From positions 1 to 64,000 of the forward strand of contig NZ_BARG01000065.1 of assembly GCF_000376565.1 (NCBI RefSeq): 64,000 nt of DNA. Reading direction: 5' to 3'. Source of the stretch: Streptomyces hokutonensis. GTDB lineage: Bacteria > Actinomycetota > Actinomycetes > Streptomycetales > Streptomycetaceae. Positions 1-7,355 of this stretch are shown here, one piece after another. The position numbers and the translations under genes were made by a program. Numbering within the stretch: the first letter of the stretch is position 1; each line of letters begins with the position of its first letter. A model generated the notes under the pieces. The model saw nothing but the letters and a program-made list of their open reading frames with translations, ran no database searches and had not been told where the DNA came from.

Positions 1-154
1 GGGCGTGGGCGTCCGTCCGGAGAAGGAGAAGCCTGCCGAGCCGGCCGCGGACGCGGCGGTCACCACCGCCACGGACGACGCCGCCAAGGCGGTGCCCGCT
101 CCGGCGGCTGCGGCCAAGACCACCAAGGCCAAGGCCACGGCAGCCAAGAGCTGA
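1..154 (+). CDS. recA: RecA recombinase, C-terminal end (5' truncated by window)
   Basis: Only the last 50 codons are present. The frame is open from base 2 and ends with TGA at 152-154. The peptide starts GVGVRPEKEK and runs into an Ala/Lys/Thr-rich tail ending TKAKATAAKS, which is the low-complexity C-terminal tail typical of Streptomyces RecA. The ATPase core lies upstream of the window, so identity rests on this tail and on recX starting 3 bases after the stop. RecA forms filaments on single-stranded DNA, drives strand exchange and triggers LexA self-cleavage; lexA itself is at 31539-32318. The promoter and any SOS box for recA are outside the window. Confidence 0.85.
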   Translation, partial: GVGVRPEKEKPAEPAADAAVTTATDDAAKAVPAPAAAAKTTKAKATAAKS

Positions 155-157
155 CCC

Positions 158-1141
158 GTGACACGACGAACGGACTGGGCCGAGTACGCGTATCCCGGCG
201 CCCCGCAGGGGCGCGGGGAAGGCGGCGACAGCCTGGCCTACGGTGCGGACGGCGTACCCGAGAAGTCGTACGGCGATGAGCCGGGCGGCGAGTGGTCGGC
301 CGGTGGCTTCGGCTTCGCCGGTGCGTCCGGTCCGCCGTTCGGCGGCCCGGAGTCCGGCGATGGTTCGGTGGGCAGCGGTCGGCCTTTCCGGAGTTCGGCG
401 TCCGACGGCACCTCGCCCGACGGGAGATCGACCGACGGGGGATCGACCGACGACGGCGCATCCGGCCGCGGCTCGCGCCGCAGCCGCGGAGCGCGCGGCG
501 GGGGCGCTTCATGGGAAGGCGGCTCACGGGAGGGTGGCTCACGCGGTAGGCGTGGGCGCCGTGGTCGCGGCTTCGGAGAGTCGTCCGGAGGTGACGGGGG
601 TGACTTCTCCTCGTCGAGGGCCGAGAAGGAGGAGCCACCGGCGGACCCGGCCGAGCGGGCGCGGGGCATCTGTCTGCGCCTGCTCACCGGGAACCCGCGC
701 ACCCGCAAGCAACTCGCGGACGCCCTGCGCAAGCGGGAGATCCCGGACGAGGTGGCGGACGAGGTGCTGTCGCGGTTCGAGGAGGTCGGACTGATCAACG
801 ACGGTGCGTTCGCGGACGCCTGGGTGGAGTCCCGGCACCACGGCCGGGGACTGGCGCGGCGCGCGCTCGCCCAGGAGCTGCGCACCAAGGGCGTCGACTC
901 CACGCTGATCGACGAGGCCGTCTCCCAGCTCGACTCCGAGCAGGAAGAGACGACGGCACGCGAACTGGTGGACCGCAAACTGCGGTCCACTCAAGGCCTC
1001 GACCGCGACAAGCGGCTACGGCGCCTCGCGGGCATGCTGGCCCGCAAGGGCTACTCCCAGGGCATGGCCCTCAGAGTGGTCCGGCAGGCACTGGAAGAAG
1101 AGGGCGAGGACACGGAGTTCCTCGGGGACGAAGGGTACTGA
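158..1141 (+). CDS. recX: Regulatory protein RecX
   Basis: 327 residues from the GTG at 158, three bases after the recA stop, so the two genes are almost certainly co-transcribed. RecX binds RecA filaments and limits their extension. The RecX domain of three-helix repeats occupies roughly residues 170-315; recognisable stretches are RARGICLRLLTGNPRTRKQL, then a GLINDGAFADAW motif. The first ~165 residues are a Gly/Ser/Arg-rich low-complexity extension absent from the ~150-residue RecX of proteobacteria but common in streptomycetes. The start is somewhat uncertain because the extension has little conservation; the GTG at 158 is chosen for its tight coupling to recA and the open frame. Confidence 0.93.
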   Translation: MTRRTDWAEYAYPGAPQGRGEGGDSLAYGADGVPEKSYGDEPGGEWSAGGFGFAGASGPPFGGPESGDGSVGSGRPFRSSASDGTSPDGRSTDGGSTDDGASGRGSRRSRGARGGGASWEGGSREGGSRGRRGRRGRGFGESSGGDGGDFSSSRAEKEEPPADPAERARGICLRLLTGNPRTRKQLADALRKREIPDEVADEVLSRFEEVGLINDGAFADAWVESRHHGRGLARRALAQELRTKGVDSTLIDEAVSQLDSEQEETTARELVDRKLRSTQGLDRDKRLRRLAGMLARKGYSQGMALRVVRQALEEEGEDTEFLGDEGY

Positions 1142-1266
1142 TCCGGGTTCCCGTCCGGTTCCTGCTCGGTTCCGGCTCCGGTTTCTCGGCGGTGCAGACA
1201 GCCTGAACACGGTGGACGCGCGGGGGCGCCGACCGCGTTCAGGCGAGCACCGGCCGAGGCTTCAGG

Positions 1267-1500
1267 CTCGCGCACGATTTCCTCGCCCGGCACGTCGACA
1301 ACTCGCTCGCCATGTGGGTCGCCGAGCGGGTCCGGGAGTTCGCGCTGCTGCGGATCGCGGGGGCGCCCCGGCGTCAGGTGCTGCGGATGTTGCGGATCGA
1401 GGCGCTGTCGGTGGTGCTGCTCGCCGCGGCGCTCGCGCTCGTCGCCACGGCCCTCCCAGGGCGGGCGGCGCTCCAGGTGCGGAAACGGCCCAGTGGCTGC
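1267..1500 (+). pseudogene. Remnant of an FtsX-like ABC permease
   Basis: In the frame containing the ATG at 1312, about 60 codons read like the C-terminal part of an FtsX/MacB-type permease: AMWVAERVREFALLRIAGAP, then RRQVLRMLRIEALSVVLLAA followed by a hydrophobic segment. The EFALLR-(L/I)-xGA-xRRQVLRM pattern is characteristic of the cytoplasmic loop before the last transmembrane helices of this family. There is no upstream ATPase or N-terminal permease part, the similarity stops near 1500, and no good ribosome binding site is seen. I read it as a decayed fragment. The rest of the interval between recX and the next gene (1142-1741) holds no other convincing gene; a short inverted repeat CGCAC-7 nt-GTGCG sits at 1589-1605. 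Confidence 0.55.
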
Positions 1501-1741
1501 TCCCTCGCTGTCGTCACCAGGCCGTGTCCGCACAAGTCCCGCCTGCCTCGCGACGCACCGTTTCCCGATTCGCCGAGGGCGCGTGCTCCGCACGCTAAGT
1601 GTGCGTTCCGTGAAGGGTTCGCATGTTTGGTGCGGGAGTAGCTTCTGCTGCCGTCACTCCCCGGCCCTCTCGCCTGCTGAGCCGCAGTCAGGCCTGCCTG
1701 AGCGTCTTCAGGCCGTTCCATCGGCCGATCCTTCGCATGTC

Positions 1742-2719
1742 ATGAAAGGCGGCCCCTTGTTCCCGCCCGCGCACCACCGAAGACCGCTGATGGCCACCCT
1801 GGTGGGTGTCGGCCTCTTACTGAGTGGCTGCGGACTCGAGTCGAGTGCCGCGCCCGCCGACGACGGGCCGATCACGCTCGGGTTCGTCAACGGCGGCAGT
1901 ACCGAGTTCCACACCTGTCTGCAGGAGTCGATCGCGAACACGGCCAAGAGCAACTTCGCGAGGCTCGTCACGGCCAACTCGCATCAGGACGCCGCGCAGG
2001 AACTCTCCAACATCCAGTCCATGATCGCGCGTCATGTCGACGCGATCATCGTGCAGACCGTCAACACCGACGCGCTCAAGAGCGACATCGCCAAGGCCAG
2101 GAAGGCGCACATTCCGATCTTCCTGACCTCGGTCAGTGCCGATCCGTCCGACATCCTCGGAGCCGTCGTCGTCGACCTGAAGACGGTGGGCAAGCTCGAC
2201 GCCGACTGGATCGAGGACGACGCGGCCGGTCGCGAGGTGCAGGTGGCCGTCATCGCGGGTGCACCGGGCGCCGCCTCCGACCTCCTGGTCGGCGGATTCA
2301 CCAAGGGACTGCCGGCGAACGCGAAGGTGGTCGCGAACCAGCCCGCCATGTTCGTCGCCGCGAAGGCGAAGACCGTCGCCGCGGACATGATCAAGGCGCA
2401 CCCCGGTCTGGACTACGCCTTCGTCGCCAACGAGGAGATGGCGTTCGCCGCCCGCAAGGCGTTCGACGCGGCCGGCGGCAAGAAGGTCAGGATCGTGACG
2501 GTCAACGGCACCGACGAGGCCCTCGCCGCCCTCAAGGACGGCCGTTTCGCCGCCACTGTCTCCAACTCGGCCAAGGACACCGGCGAACTGGCCGTCACCA
2601 ACGTCATCAGCCTTCTCCGTAAGGAGAAGGTGGAGAAGATCGCCACGACCCCGGCCCGCCTGGTCACGAAGGCCAACGCGGACACCGCCCCGCTCTACTG
2701 CCCCTCCGACGGACTGTGA
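1742..2719 (+). CDS. Sugar-type periplasmic binding lipoprotein, orphan
   Basis: 325 residues from the ATG at 1742; an ATG at 1790 is an alternative, still ahead of the lipobox. The N-terminus is basic, then hydrophobic, ending in the lipobox LLLSGC, so the protein should be lipidated and face outward. The body resembles the RbsB/periplasmic-binding-protein type 4 family: an N-terminal ITLGFVNGGS strand, a segment on IVQTVNTDALKSDIAKA and a VAGAPGA-type hinge region. It would bind a sugar or autoinducer-like ligand, but no permease or ATPase gene is adjacent, so its transporter is unknown. Codon 26 is TTA (1817-1819), inside the signal peptide; TTA is read only by the bldA tRNA in Streptomyces, which would make this gene developmentally controlled. 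Confidence 0.8.
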   Translation: MKGGPLFPPAHHRRPLMATLVGVGLLLSGCGLESSAAPADDGPITLGFVNGGSTEFHTCLQESIANTAKSNFARLVTANSHQDAAQELSNIQSMIARHVDAIIVQTVNTDALKSDIAKARKAHIPIFLTSVSADPSDILGAVVVDLKTVGKLDADWIEDDAAGREVQVAVIAGAPGAASDLLVGGFTKGLPANAKVVANQPAMFVAAKAKTVAADMIKAHPGLDYAFVANEEMAFAARKAFDAAGGKKVRIVTVNGTDEALAALKDGRFAATVSNSAKDTGELAVTNVISLLRKEKVEKIATTPARLVTKANADTAPLYCPSDGL

Positions 2720-2759
2720 GCGGAGACGGGGGCCTCACTGGCACGTGGTGGACCCGGAC

Positions 2760-2794
2760 TGTCACGTCGTAGACACCGTGTCTACGACGTGACA
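2760..2794. terminator. Bidirectional intrinsic terminator
   Basis: A perfect 16-bp inverted repeat (2760-2775 and 2779-2794) with a 3-nt loop lies between the convergent binding-protein gene and rhodanese gene. The right arm contains the last codons and TAG stop of the minus-strand rhodanese gene (stop at 2782-2784), so the terminator overlaps coding sequence. Confidence 0.85.
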
Positions 2795-3183
2795 GGAAGT
2801 CCCGCCGCCTTCCACGCCTGGAAGCCGCCGACCAGGTCCGTCGCGCGGTGCAGGCCCAGCCGGTGCAGGGACTCGGCGGCCAGGCTGGAGGCGTAGCCCT
2901 CGTTGCAGATCACCACGACGCGCAGGTCGTGGCCGGTGGCTTCGGGGACGCGGTGGCTGCCCTGGGGGTCGAGGCGCCACTCCAGTTCGTTGCGCTCGAC
3001 GACCAGGGCACCGGGAATGAGGCCGTCCCGGTCGCGCAGGGCCGCGTAGCGGATGTCGACCAGGAGGGCCGTACCGTCGAGGGCGGCGTCGTACGCCTCC
3101 CTGGCCTCGATCCGCTGATAGTCCGCGCGGACCCGCTCCAGCAACTCGTCTATGCCGGGCGGCAGTTCGCGTACGGCACTCAC
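2782..3183 (-). CDS. Rhodanese-like domain protein
   Basis: 133 residues with a GTG start at 3183 whose GTGA overlaps the TGA of the upstream cysteine dioxygenase gene, so the two are translationally coupled. A single rhodanese fold is visible: LLVDIR near residues 41-46, a substrate loop with the active-site Cys93 in CNEGYASS, and a final GGFQAWKAAG helix. Rhodaneses move sulfane sulfur between donors and acceptors via a persulfide on this cysteine. Coupling to cysteine dioxygenase suggests it handles sulfur released or rerouted during cysteine breakdown; that role is inferred from context only. The loop CNEGYAS is of the sort common in small single-domain actinobacterial rhodaneses. Confidence 0.88.
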   Translation of the reverse strand: MSAVRELPPGIDELLERVRADYQRIEAREAYDAALDGTALLVDIRYAALRDRDGLIPGALVVERNELEWRLDPQGSHRVPEATGHDLRVVVICNEGYASSLAAESLHRLGLHRATDLVGGFQAWKAAGLPVTS

Positions 3184-3719
3184 TGCCAGTCCTCCGGGCG
3201 CTCGACCTGCTCCAGGCGCAGCACCGGGCCGGTGCGGCTGTAGCGGCGGATCTGCGGCAGCGGCGGGTAGTAGGCGTGGACGGAGATCGCGTGCTCCTCG
3301 GGAGACTCGTTGAGCACCTCGTGGACGTGGTGGTGGCCGAAGGCGCGGCCCTTGCCGGTCGGCAGTCGCCGCTCGCGGTCCACGCCCTCCTCCAGTTCGA
3401 GGGTCTTCCAGCCGTGGCTCGGGAGCCGCGCGGCGAGCGAGTTCTCTTTGAGTTCACCGGCGGCGGTGAGGAAGGCGCCCACCGAGTCGGCGTGGTCGTG
3501 CCAGCCCGTGCCGCTGCCGGGCGGCCAGCCGATCAGCCAGGCCTCGCTGCCGCCGGGTCCTTCGAGCCGCACCCAGGTGCGGCCCTCGGGGTCGAGGGGT
3601 AGCGAGGCGATGAGCTCGGCGTCGGCGGCCGTACGCCGTACGAAGTCGAGCAGGTCCGCCTGTGTCGGAGCCTGGGCGGGCGCGGCGGGGGACACGGAGG
3701 CAGAGGGGGATACAGACAC
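3180..3719 (-). CDS. Cysteine dioxygenase family protein
   Basis: 179 residues. The GTG at 3719 is chosen because AGGACG precedes it at a suitable distance. Cysteine dioxygenases are cupin-fold iron enzymes that oxidise L-cysteine to cysteine sulfinate. Metal ligands are visible: HDH (His74, His76) in TGWHDHADS and a C-terminal HHHVHEVLN with His131/His133, matching the 3-His iron site of the family. Length and layout fit bacterial CDO (about 160-200 residues). It is the first gene of a two-gene unit with rhodanese. An 87-nt Cys-rich reading frame (3799-3885) and a GC-rich hairpin lie upstream in the probable leader, suggesting attenuation responsive to cysteine supply. Confidence 0.9.
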   Translation of the reverse strand: MSVSPSASVSPAAPAQAPTQADLLDFVRRTAADAELIASLPLDPEGRTWVRLEGPGGSEAWLIGWPPGSGTGWHDHADSVGAFLTAAGELKENSLAARLPSHGWKTLELEEGVDRERRLPTGKGRAFGHHHVHEVLNESPEEHAISVHAYYPPLPQIRRYSRTGPVLRLEQVERPEDWQ

Positions 3720-3751
3720 GTGCACCGTCCTGATGAGTGTTCGCGAGGGCA

Positions 3752-3779
3752 CGCGCGGGCCCACAGAAAGGGCGCGCGC
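3752..3779 (-). promoter_or_regulatory. GC hairpin between Cys leader ORF and cysteine dioxygenase
   Basis: An inverted repeat with arms CGCGCG..CCC and GGG..CGCGCG, a 2-nt bulge and a 7-nt loop sits between the stop of the short leader ORF (3799) and the CDO start (3719). Its position fits an attenuator or a structure that masks downstream translation, but the function is inferred. Confidence 0.45.
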
Positions 3780-3798
3780 GAGTGAGAGAGATGCGAAT

Positions 3799-3885
3799 TC
3801 AGCAGGAGACGTGACAGACGCAGCCCACGTAGCGGACGAGGTCCAGATGGACCTTCCGCCAGAGGTGGACAGAGGTGTCGGTCAT
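3799..3885 (-). CDS. Cys-rich leader peptide (uORF) of the cysteine dioxygenase unit
   Basis: A 28-residue reading frame from ATG at 3885 to TGA at 3799-3801. It begins MTDTSVHLWRKVHLDLVRYV and ends GCVCHVSC, so three of the last seven residues are cysteine. It lies about 80 nt upstream of the cysteine dioxygenase start on the same strand. Short upstream ORFs with clustered Cys codons in front of sulfur-metabolism operons are known in actinobacteria, where ribosome stalling on Cys codons under cysteine limitation alters downstream expression. The (V)HLDLVRY core resembles leader peptides annotated in many Streptomyces. The ribosome binding site is weak. The product is unlikely to have a function as a protein. 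Confidence 0.65.
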   Translation of the reverse strand: MTDTSVHLWRKVHLDLVRYVGCVCHVSC

Positions 3886-3959
3886 GATCCGGAGTACAGC
3901 ACGACGGTGCGGGCCGGTCAACTCAGCGTCGCTATGTGGACAGTTAGCGTAGGGAGGCC

Positions 3960-5555
3960 TCAGCGGGAGCCGGCGGTGGCCTCCGTCTTCGCCGGGCCGC
4001 CCAGAGTTGCCTCGGCCGCCGCGTACAGATCGGCCGGCCGTACCCCGCTCAGGGCGGTGACCAGGTGTCCGTCGGGCCGTACGAGCAGGACGGTGTGGGC
4101 GGCGGCGCCCGGGTAGCTCTCGGCGACCAGCAGCTCGGCCGGGTGCGGCAGCGCCGTCACCGCGGCCGCCAGGCGTGGCATGACTCCGGCGGTCACCCAG
4201 TGTTTGCGCTCCCACACGCCCGTGCCCGGTGCGACCAGTACGACCAGCAGGGCACCGAGTCCGAGGCGGTCCCGCAGCCGTACGAAGGAGCCGTCCTCGG
4301 CGGTGACCCGGACATCGGTGACCGGCGCGCCGGGCGGGGTGTCGACGTCGACCTCGCCCTCGATGTGCCGGGGCGCGAGCGGCGAGTCGGCGTACGCCCC
4401 CGGCGCACCGAGCGGGCCGCGCCCCAAGTGACCGTCCGTGAGCAGCGAGTCGTGACCGCGTGCAGAGCCGGGCACGACCGCGCGCAGCCCGGCACCGCCG
4501 CGCACCAAGGGCAGCGCCTGGTCGGCGGCGCGCAGCCGGGCCGCTACGACCGACCGCCGCTCCGCCTGATAGCTGTCGAGCAGCGCCTCGTGCGGCCCGT
4601 GGTGCCAGGCAGGCGCCAGCTTCCAGGCGAGGTTGTCGGCGTCCCGCAGCCCCTCGTCCAGCCCCTGCGTACCGAGCGCCCCCAGCAGATGCGCCGCGTC
4701 CCCTGCGAGAAACACCCGCCCGACCCGCCACCGGCGCGCGAGCCGGTGGTGCACGGTGTGTACACCGGTGTCGAGCAGCTCGTACGGCGGTGTCGGCCCC
4801 TCGGTCCAGCCCGCGAGGGTCTCCCGGATGCGGGTGAGCAGCAGCTCGGGCGTGACCAGGTCCTTGCCCGGGGGCAGCAGCCAGTCCAGGCGCCACACGC
4901 CGTCCGGGAGAGGGCGTCCGGTGACCTCCCCGGCCGAGGGTCCGGACGTCCGCCACGGCGGCACCCGGTGCAACAACGCCTGGTCGGGCCACGGAAGTTC
5001 CGTGCGCAGCGCGGCCACGGCGTGTCGTTCCACCGCCGTACGGCCGGGGAAGCGGATGTCCAGGAGCTTGCGCACGGTGGAGCGGGGGCCGTCGCACCCG
5101 ACGAGGTAACTGCCGCGCCACCAGGTGCCCTTGGGGCCGCGGGTGTGGGCGGTGACGCCCGAGGGTTCCTGCTCGATCGCGTCGAGGCGGTTGTCCACCG
5201 CGAGCTTCACGAGTCGTTCGCCCGCGAGGGCCTGGCGCAGGGCGCCGGTCAGCACGTGCTGGGCGATGTGCAGGGGGGCGGGCTCGGTGTCGTCGAAGGT
5301 GATCTCGCGCATCACCTGCTTGCGCCGCATCGACCGCCATCCGGCCCAGTGCGCACCGGCCTTGGCGAGCGGAACGCCGGTCAGCCGCTCCAGCAGCGCC
5401 GCGGTGTCCTCGCGCAGGACGACGGTCCGCGCGGGGCGCGGTTCGTCCTTGCCCGGACCCTCGTCGAGGACGACGGAGGGCACCTCCTGCCGCGCCAGCG
5501 CCAGGGAGAGCGTGAGCCCCACGGGCCCCGCTCCGACGATGATCACCGGGTCCAC
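3960..5555 (-). CDS. FAD-dependent aromatic-ring monooxygenase
   Basis: 531 residues from the GTG at 5555, which has AGGGGG about 9 nt upstream; upstream in-frame codons lack a good site and would precede the FAD fold. This is a class A flavoprotein monooxygenase of the p-hydroxybenzoate hydroxylase type: GAGPVG (residues 8-13) binds the ADP of FAD, GCDGPRS (about 153-159) is the DG motif contacting FAD and NAD(P)H, and LAGDAAHL (about 283-290) is the GD motif contacting the flavin ribityl. A C-terminal thioredoxin-like region of about 130 residues follows, as in phenol hydroxylase-like members. The aromatic substrate cannot be read from sequence. It stands alone, on the same strand as but separate from the CDO unit. 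Confidence 0.9.
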   Translation of the reverse strand: MDPVIIVGAGPVGLTLSLALARQEVPSVVLDEGPGKDEPRPARTVVLREDTAALLERLTGVPLAKAGAHWAGWRSMRRKQVMREITFDDTEPAPLHIAQHVLTGALRQALAGERLVKLAVDNRLDAIEQEPSGVTAHTRGPKGTWWRGSYLVGCDGPRSTVRKLLDIRFPGRTAVERHAVAALRTELPWPDQALLHRVPPWRTSGPSAGEVTGRPLPDGVWRLDWLLPPGKDLVTPELLLTRIRETLAGWTEGPTPPYELLDTGVHTVHHRLARRWRVGRVFLAGDAAHLLGALGTQGLDEGLRDADNLAWKLAPAWHHGPHEALLDSYQAERRSVVAARLRAADQALPLVRGGAGLRAVVPGSARGHDSLLTDGHLGRGPLGAPGAYADSPLAPRHIEGEVDVDTPPGAPVTDVRVTAEDGSFVRLRDRLGLGALLVVLVAPGTGVWERKHWVTAGVMPRLAAAVTALPHPAELLVAESYPGAAAHTVLLVRPDGHLVTALSGVRPADLYAAAEATLGGPAKTEATAGSR

Positions 5556-5671
5556 GGTGCGGCGCCCCCTGCCCGTGACGGTGTCCTCAGGGACGCATGT
5601 GAACAGGAAGTTGGAGCAGGGTGCACGATCACAGAACGTATGCAACCCATTGCCGGTGCTTGCGTCAAGTG

Positions 5672-5705
5672 ACGGAGGCAGTGGCGATCATGCCACTGCC
5701 TCCGT
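5672..5705 (-). terminator. Terminator of the glu uptake operon
   Basis: A perfect 14-bp inverted repeat with a 6-nt loop (5672-5685 / 5692-5705) lies 26 nt past the gluD stop on the minus strand, and upstream of the monooxygenase gene. Confidence 0.8.
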
Positions 5706-5730
5706 GTCGTTCATGCCATATGACCGATCA

Positions 5731-6639
5731 TCAGATCGTGCCGCCCGCGCCGGTCCCGAAGCCGCCCGCCACCTGCGCGGGGTTGAGCCCGGTGGCGTCT
5801 TCGAGGGCGACGGTCGCGCCTGTGCTCTTCTTGCTGCGCCGCAGCCTGCGCTCCAGCCAGCTCGCGAAGGTGGTGAGAACGAGGTTCAGCAAGATGTAGA
5901 TGATCCCGACGACGATGAAACTCGCCACCACGTTGGCGTAGTTGGCCGCGAGGGTGCTGCGTGAGTTGAGCAGCTCCGTGAGGCCGAGCATCACGCCGCC
6001 CAGGGCGGTGTCCTTCACGATCACCACGAGCTGGCTGACGATCGCCGGCAGCATGACGGTGACGGACTGCGGGAGCAGGATGCTCGTCATCGTCTGGCCC
6101 TTGCGCAGCCCGACCGCGTACGCGGCCTCCGTCTGCCCCTTGGGAAGGGACAGGATGCCCGCCCTGACGATCTCGGCGAGCACCGAGGCGTTGTAGAGCA
6201 CCAGGCCGGTGACGACGGCGTACAGGGGCCGGTCCTCGCTGCCGATGTTCGTGGAGCGGACGTAGAACTCGTTCGCGAACAGCATCATCAGCAGGACCGG
6301 GATCGACCGGAAGAACTCGACCACCACGCCGGCCGGGATGCGCACCCAGCGGTGGTCGGACAACCGGGCGATGCCGAACAGCGCGCCCAGGGGGAGGGCG
6401 ATCAGCATGGAGAGCGCGGCGGCCTTCAGGGTGGTGCCCAGGCCGGGCAGCAGATACGTCGTCCAGGCGTCCGACGTGGTGAACGGCTGCCACAGGGCCC
6501 ACTTCAGCTGGCCCTTGTCGTCCATCGTGCGCCAGATCCACCACAGGAACGCGGCGAGCAGGACCACGAAGACGACGGTCAGGAGCACGTTGCGCCGCTT
6601 GGCGCGGGGGCCGGGCGCGTCGTAGAGGACGGAGGTCAT
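5731..6639 (-). CDS. gluD: Glutamate ABC transporter permease GluD
   Basis: 302 residues. Membrane subunit of a HisM-type amino acid importer. After an N-terminal helix (VLLTVVFVVLLAAFLWWIW) there is a hydrophobic core with the binding-protein-dependent permease signature for contact with the ATPase, around AYAVGLRKGQTMTSILLPQS. The ATG at 6639 overlaps the gluC stop as ATGA, so the two permeases are translationally coupled. With GluC it forms the heteromeric channel; GluB delivers substrate and GluA hydrolyses ATP. The C-terminus has a Gly/Thr-rich tail after the last helix. It is the last gene of the operon, followed by a strong terminator. Confidence 0.92.
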   Translation of the reverse strand: MTSVLYDAPGPRAKRRNVLLTVVFVVLLAAFLWWIWRTMDDKGQLKWALWQPFTTSDAWTTYLLPGLGTTLKAAALSMLIALPLGALFGIARLSDHRWVRIPAGVVVEFFRSIPVLLMMLFANEFYVRSTNIGSEDRPLYAVVTGLVLYNASVLAEIVRAGILSLPKGQTEAAYAVGLRKGQTMTSILLPQSVTVMLPAIVSQLVVIVKDTALGGVMLGLTELLNSRSTLAANYANVVASFIVVGIIYILLNLVLTTFASWLERRLRRSKKSTGATVALEDATGLNPAQVAGGFGTGAGGTI

Positions 6640-7304
6640 CGCTTCACCGCCATTCGCTTGCCCAGCCAGCCGAGGAAGAGGCCGGTGGGCAGGGTCAGTA
6701 CCACGAAGCCGAACGCGAAGACCGCACCGATGGCGACCGTCTGGGCCTCGTTCTCGATCATCGACTTCATCAGGGCGGCCGCCTCGGCGACACCGATCGC
6801 CGCCGCCACGGTCGTGTTCTTGGTGAGGGCGATCAGTACGTTGGCCAGCGGTGTGATGACCGCGCGGAACGCCTGCGGAAGGATGATGATCCGCAGTACC
6901 TGACTGAAGCTCAGCCCGATGGCGCGCGCAGCCTCGGCCTGTCCGACGGGCACGGTGTTGATGCCGGAGCGCACCGCCTCGCAGACGAAGGCCGCGTGGT
7001 AGGCGATGAGACCCAGCAGTGCGAGCCGGAAACCCTGCACCTTGAAGTCGTCGGACGCGCCCATCGTCACGCCGAAGATGTCGGCGAGGCCGAGCGAGGT
7101 GAAGACGATGATGACCGTCAGGGGGATGTTCCGGACGGTGTTGACGTAGAAGGTGGCGAAGCCACGCATCAGGGGGACGGGACTGACCCGCATTCCGGCC
7201 AGCAGAGTGCCCCAGACCAGGGAGCCGAGGGCGGAGATGACGGTGAGTTTCACCGTCATCCAGAACGCCCCTAGGACGTCATAACCTTGAAGAAAGTCGA
7301 ACAC
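6636..7304 (-). CDS. gluC: Glutamate ABC transporter permease GluC
   Basis: 222 residues from the GTG at 7304, preceded by GGGAGAT. A HisM/GltK-type permease with about five transmembrane helices. The EAA loop is visible around EAARAIGLSFSQVLRIIILP, which docks to the ATP-binding subunit. It sits between gluB upstream and gluD downstream, overlapping the latter by 4 nt. Gene order gluA-gluB-gluC-gluD is the actinobacterial glutamate uptake arrangement known from Corynebacterium and Streptomyces. Specificity for glutamate is taken from this order and the neighbouring gluR-gluK, not from residues in the permease. Confidence 0.92.
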   Translation of the reverse strand: MFDFLQGYDVLGAFWMTVKLTVISALGSLVWGTLLAGMRVSPVPLMRGFATFYVNTVRNIPLTVIIVFTSLGLADIFGVTMGASDDFKVQGFRLALLGLIAYHAAFVCEAVRSGINTVPVGQAEAARAIGLSFSQVLRIIILPQAFRAVITPLANVLIALTKNTTVAAAIGVAEAAALMKSMIENEAQTVAIGAVFAFGFVVLTLPTGLFLGWLGKRMAVKR

Positions 7305-7355
7305 GATCTCCCGCGCTTCCGGGTATGGGGCCTGCCTTACGGGCGATTTCCAGGG

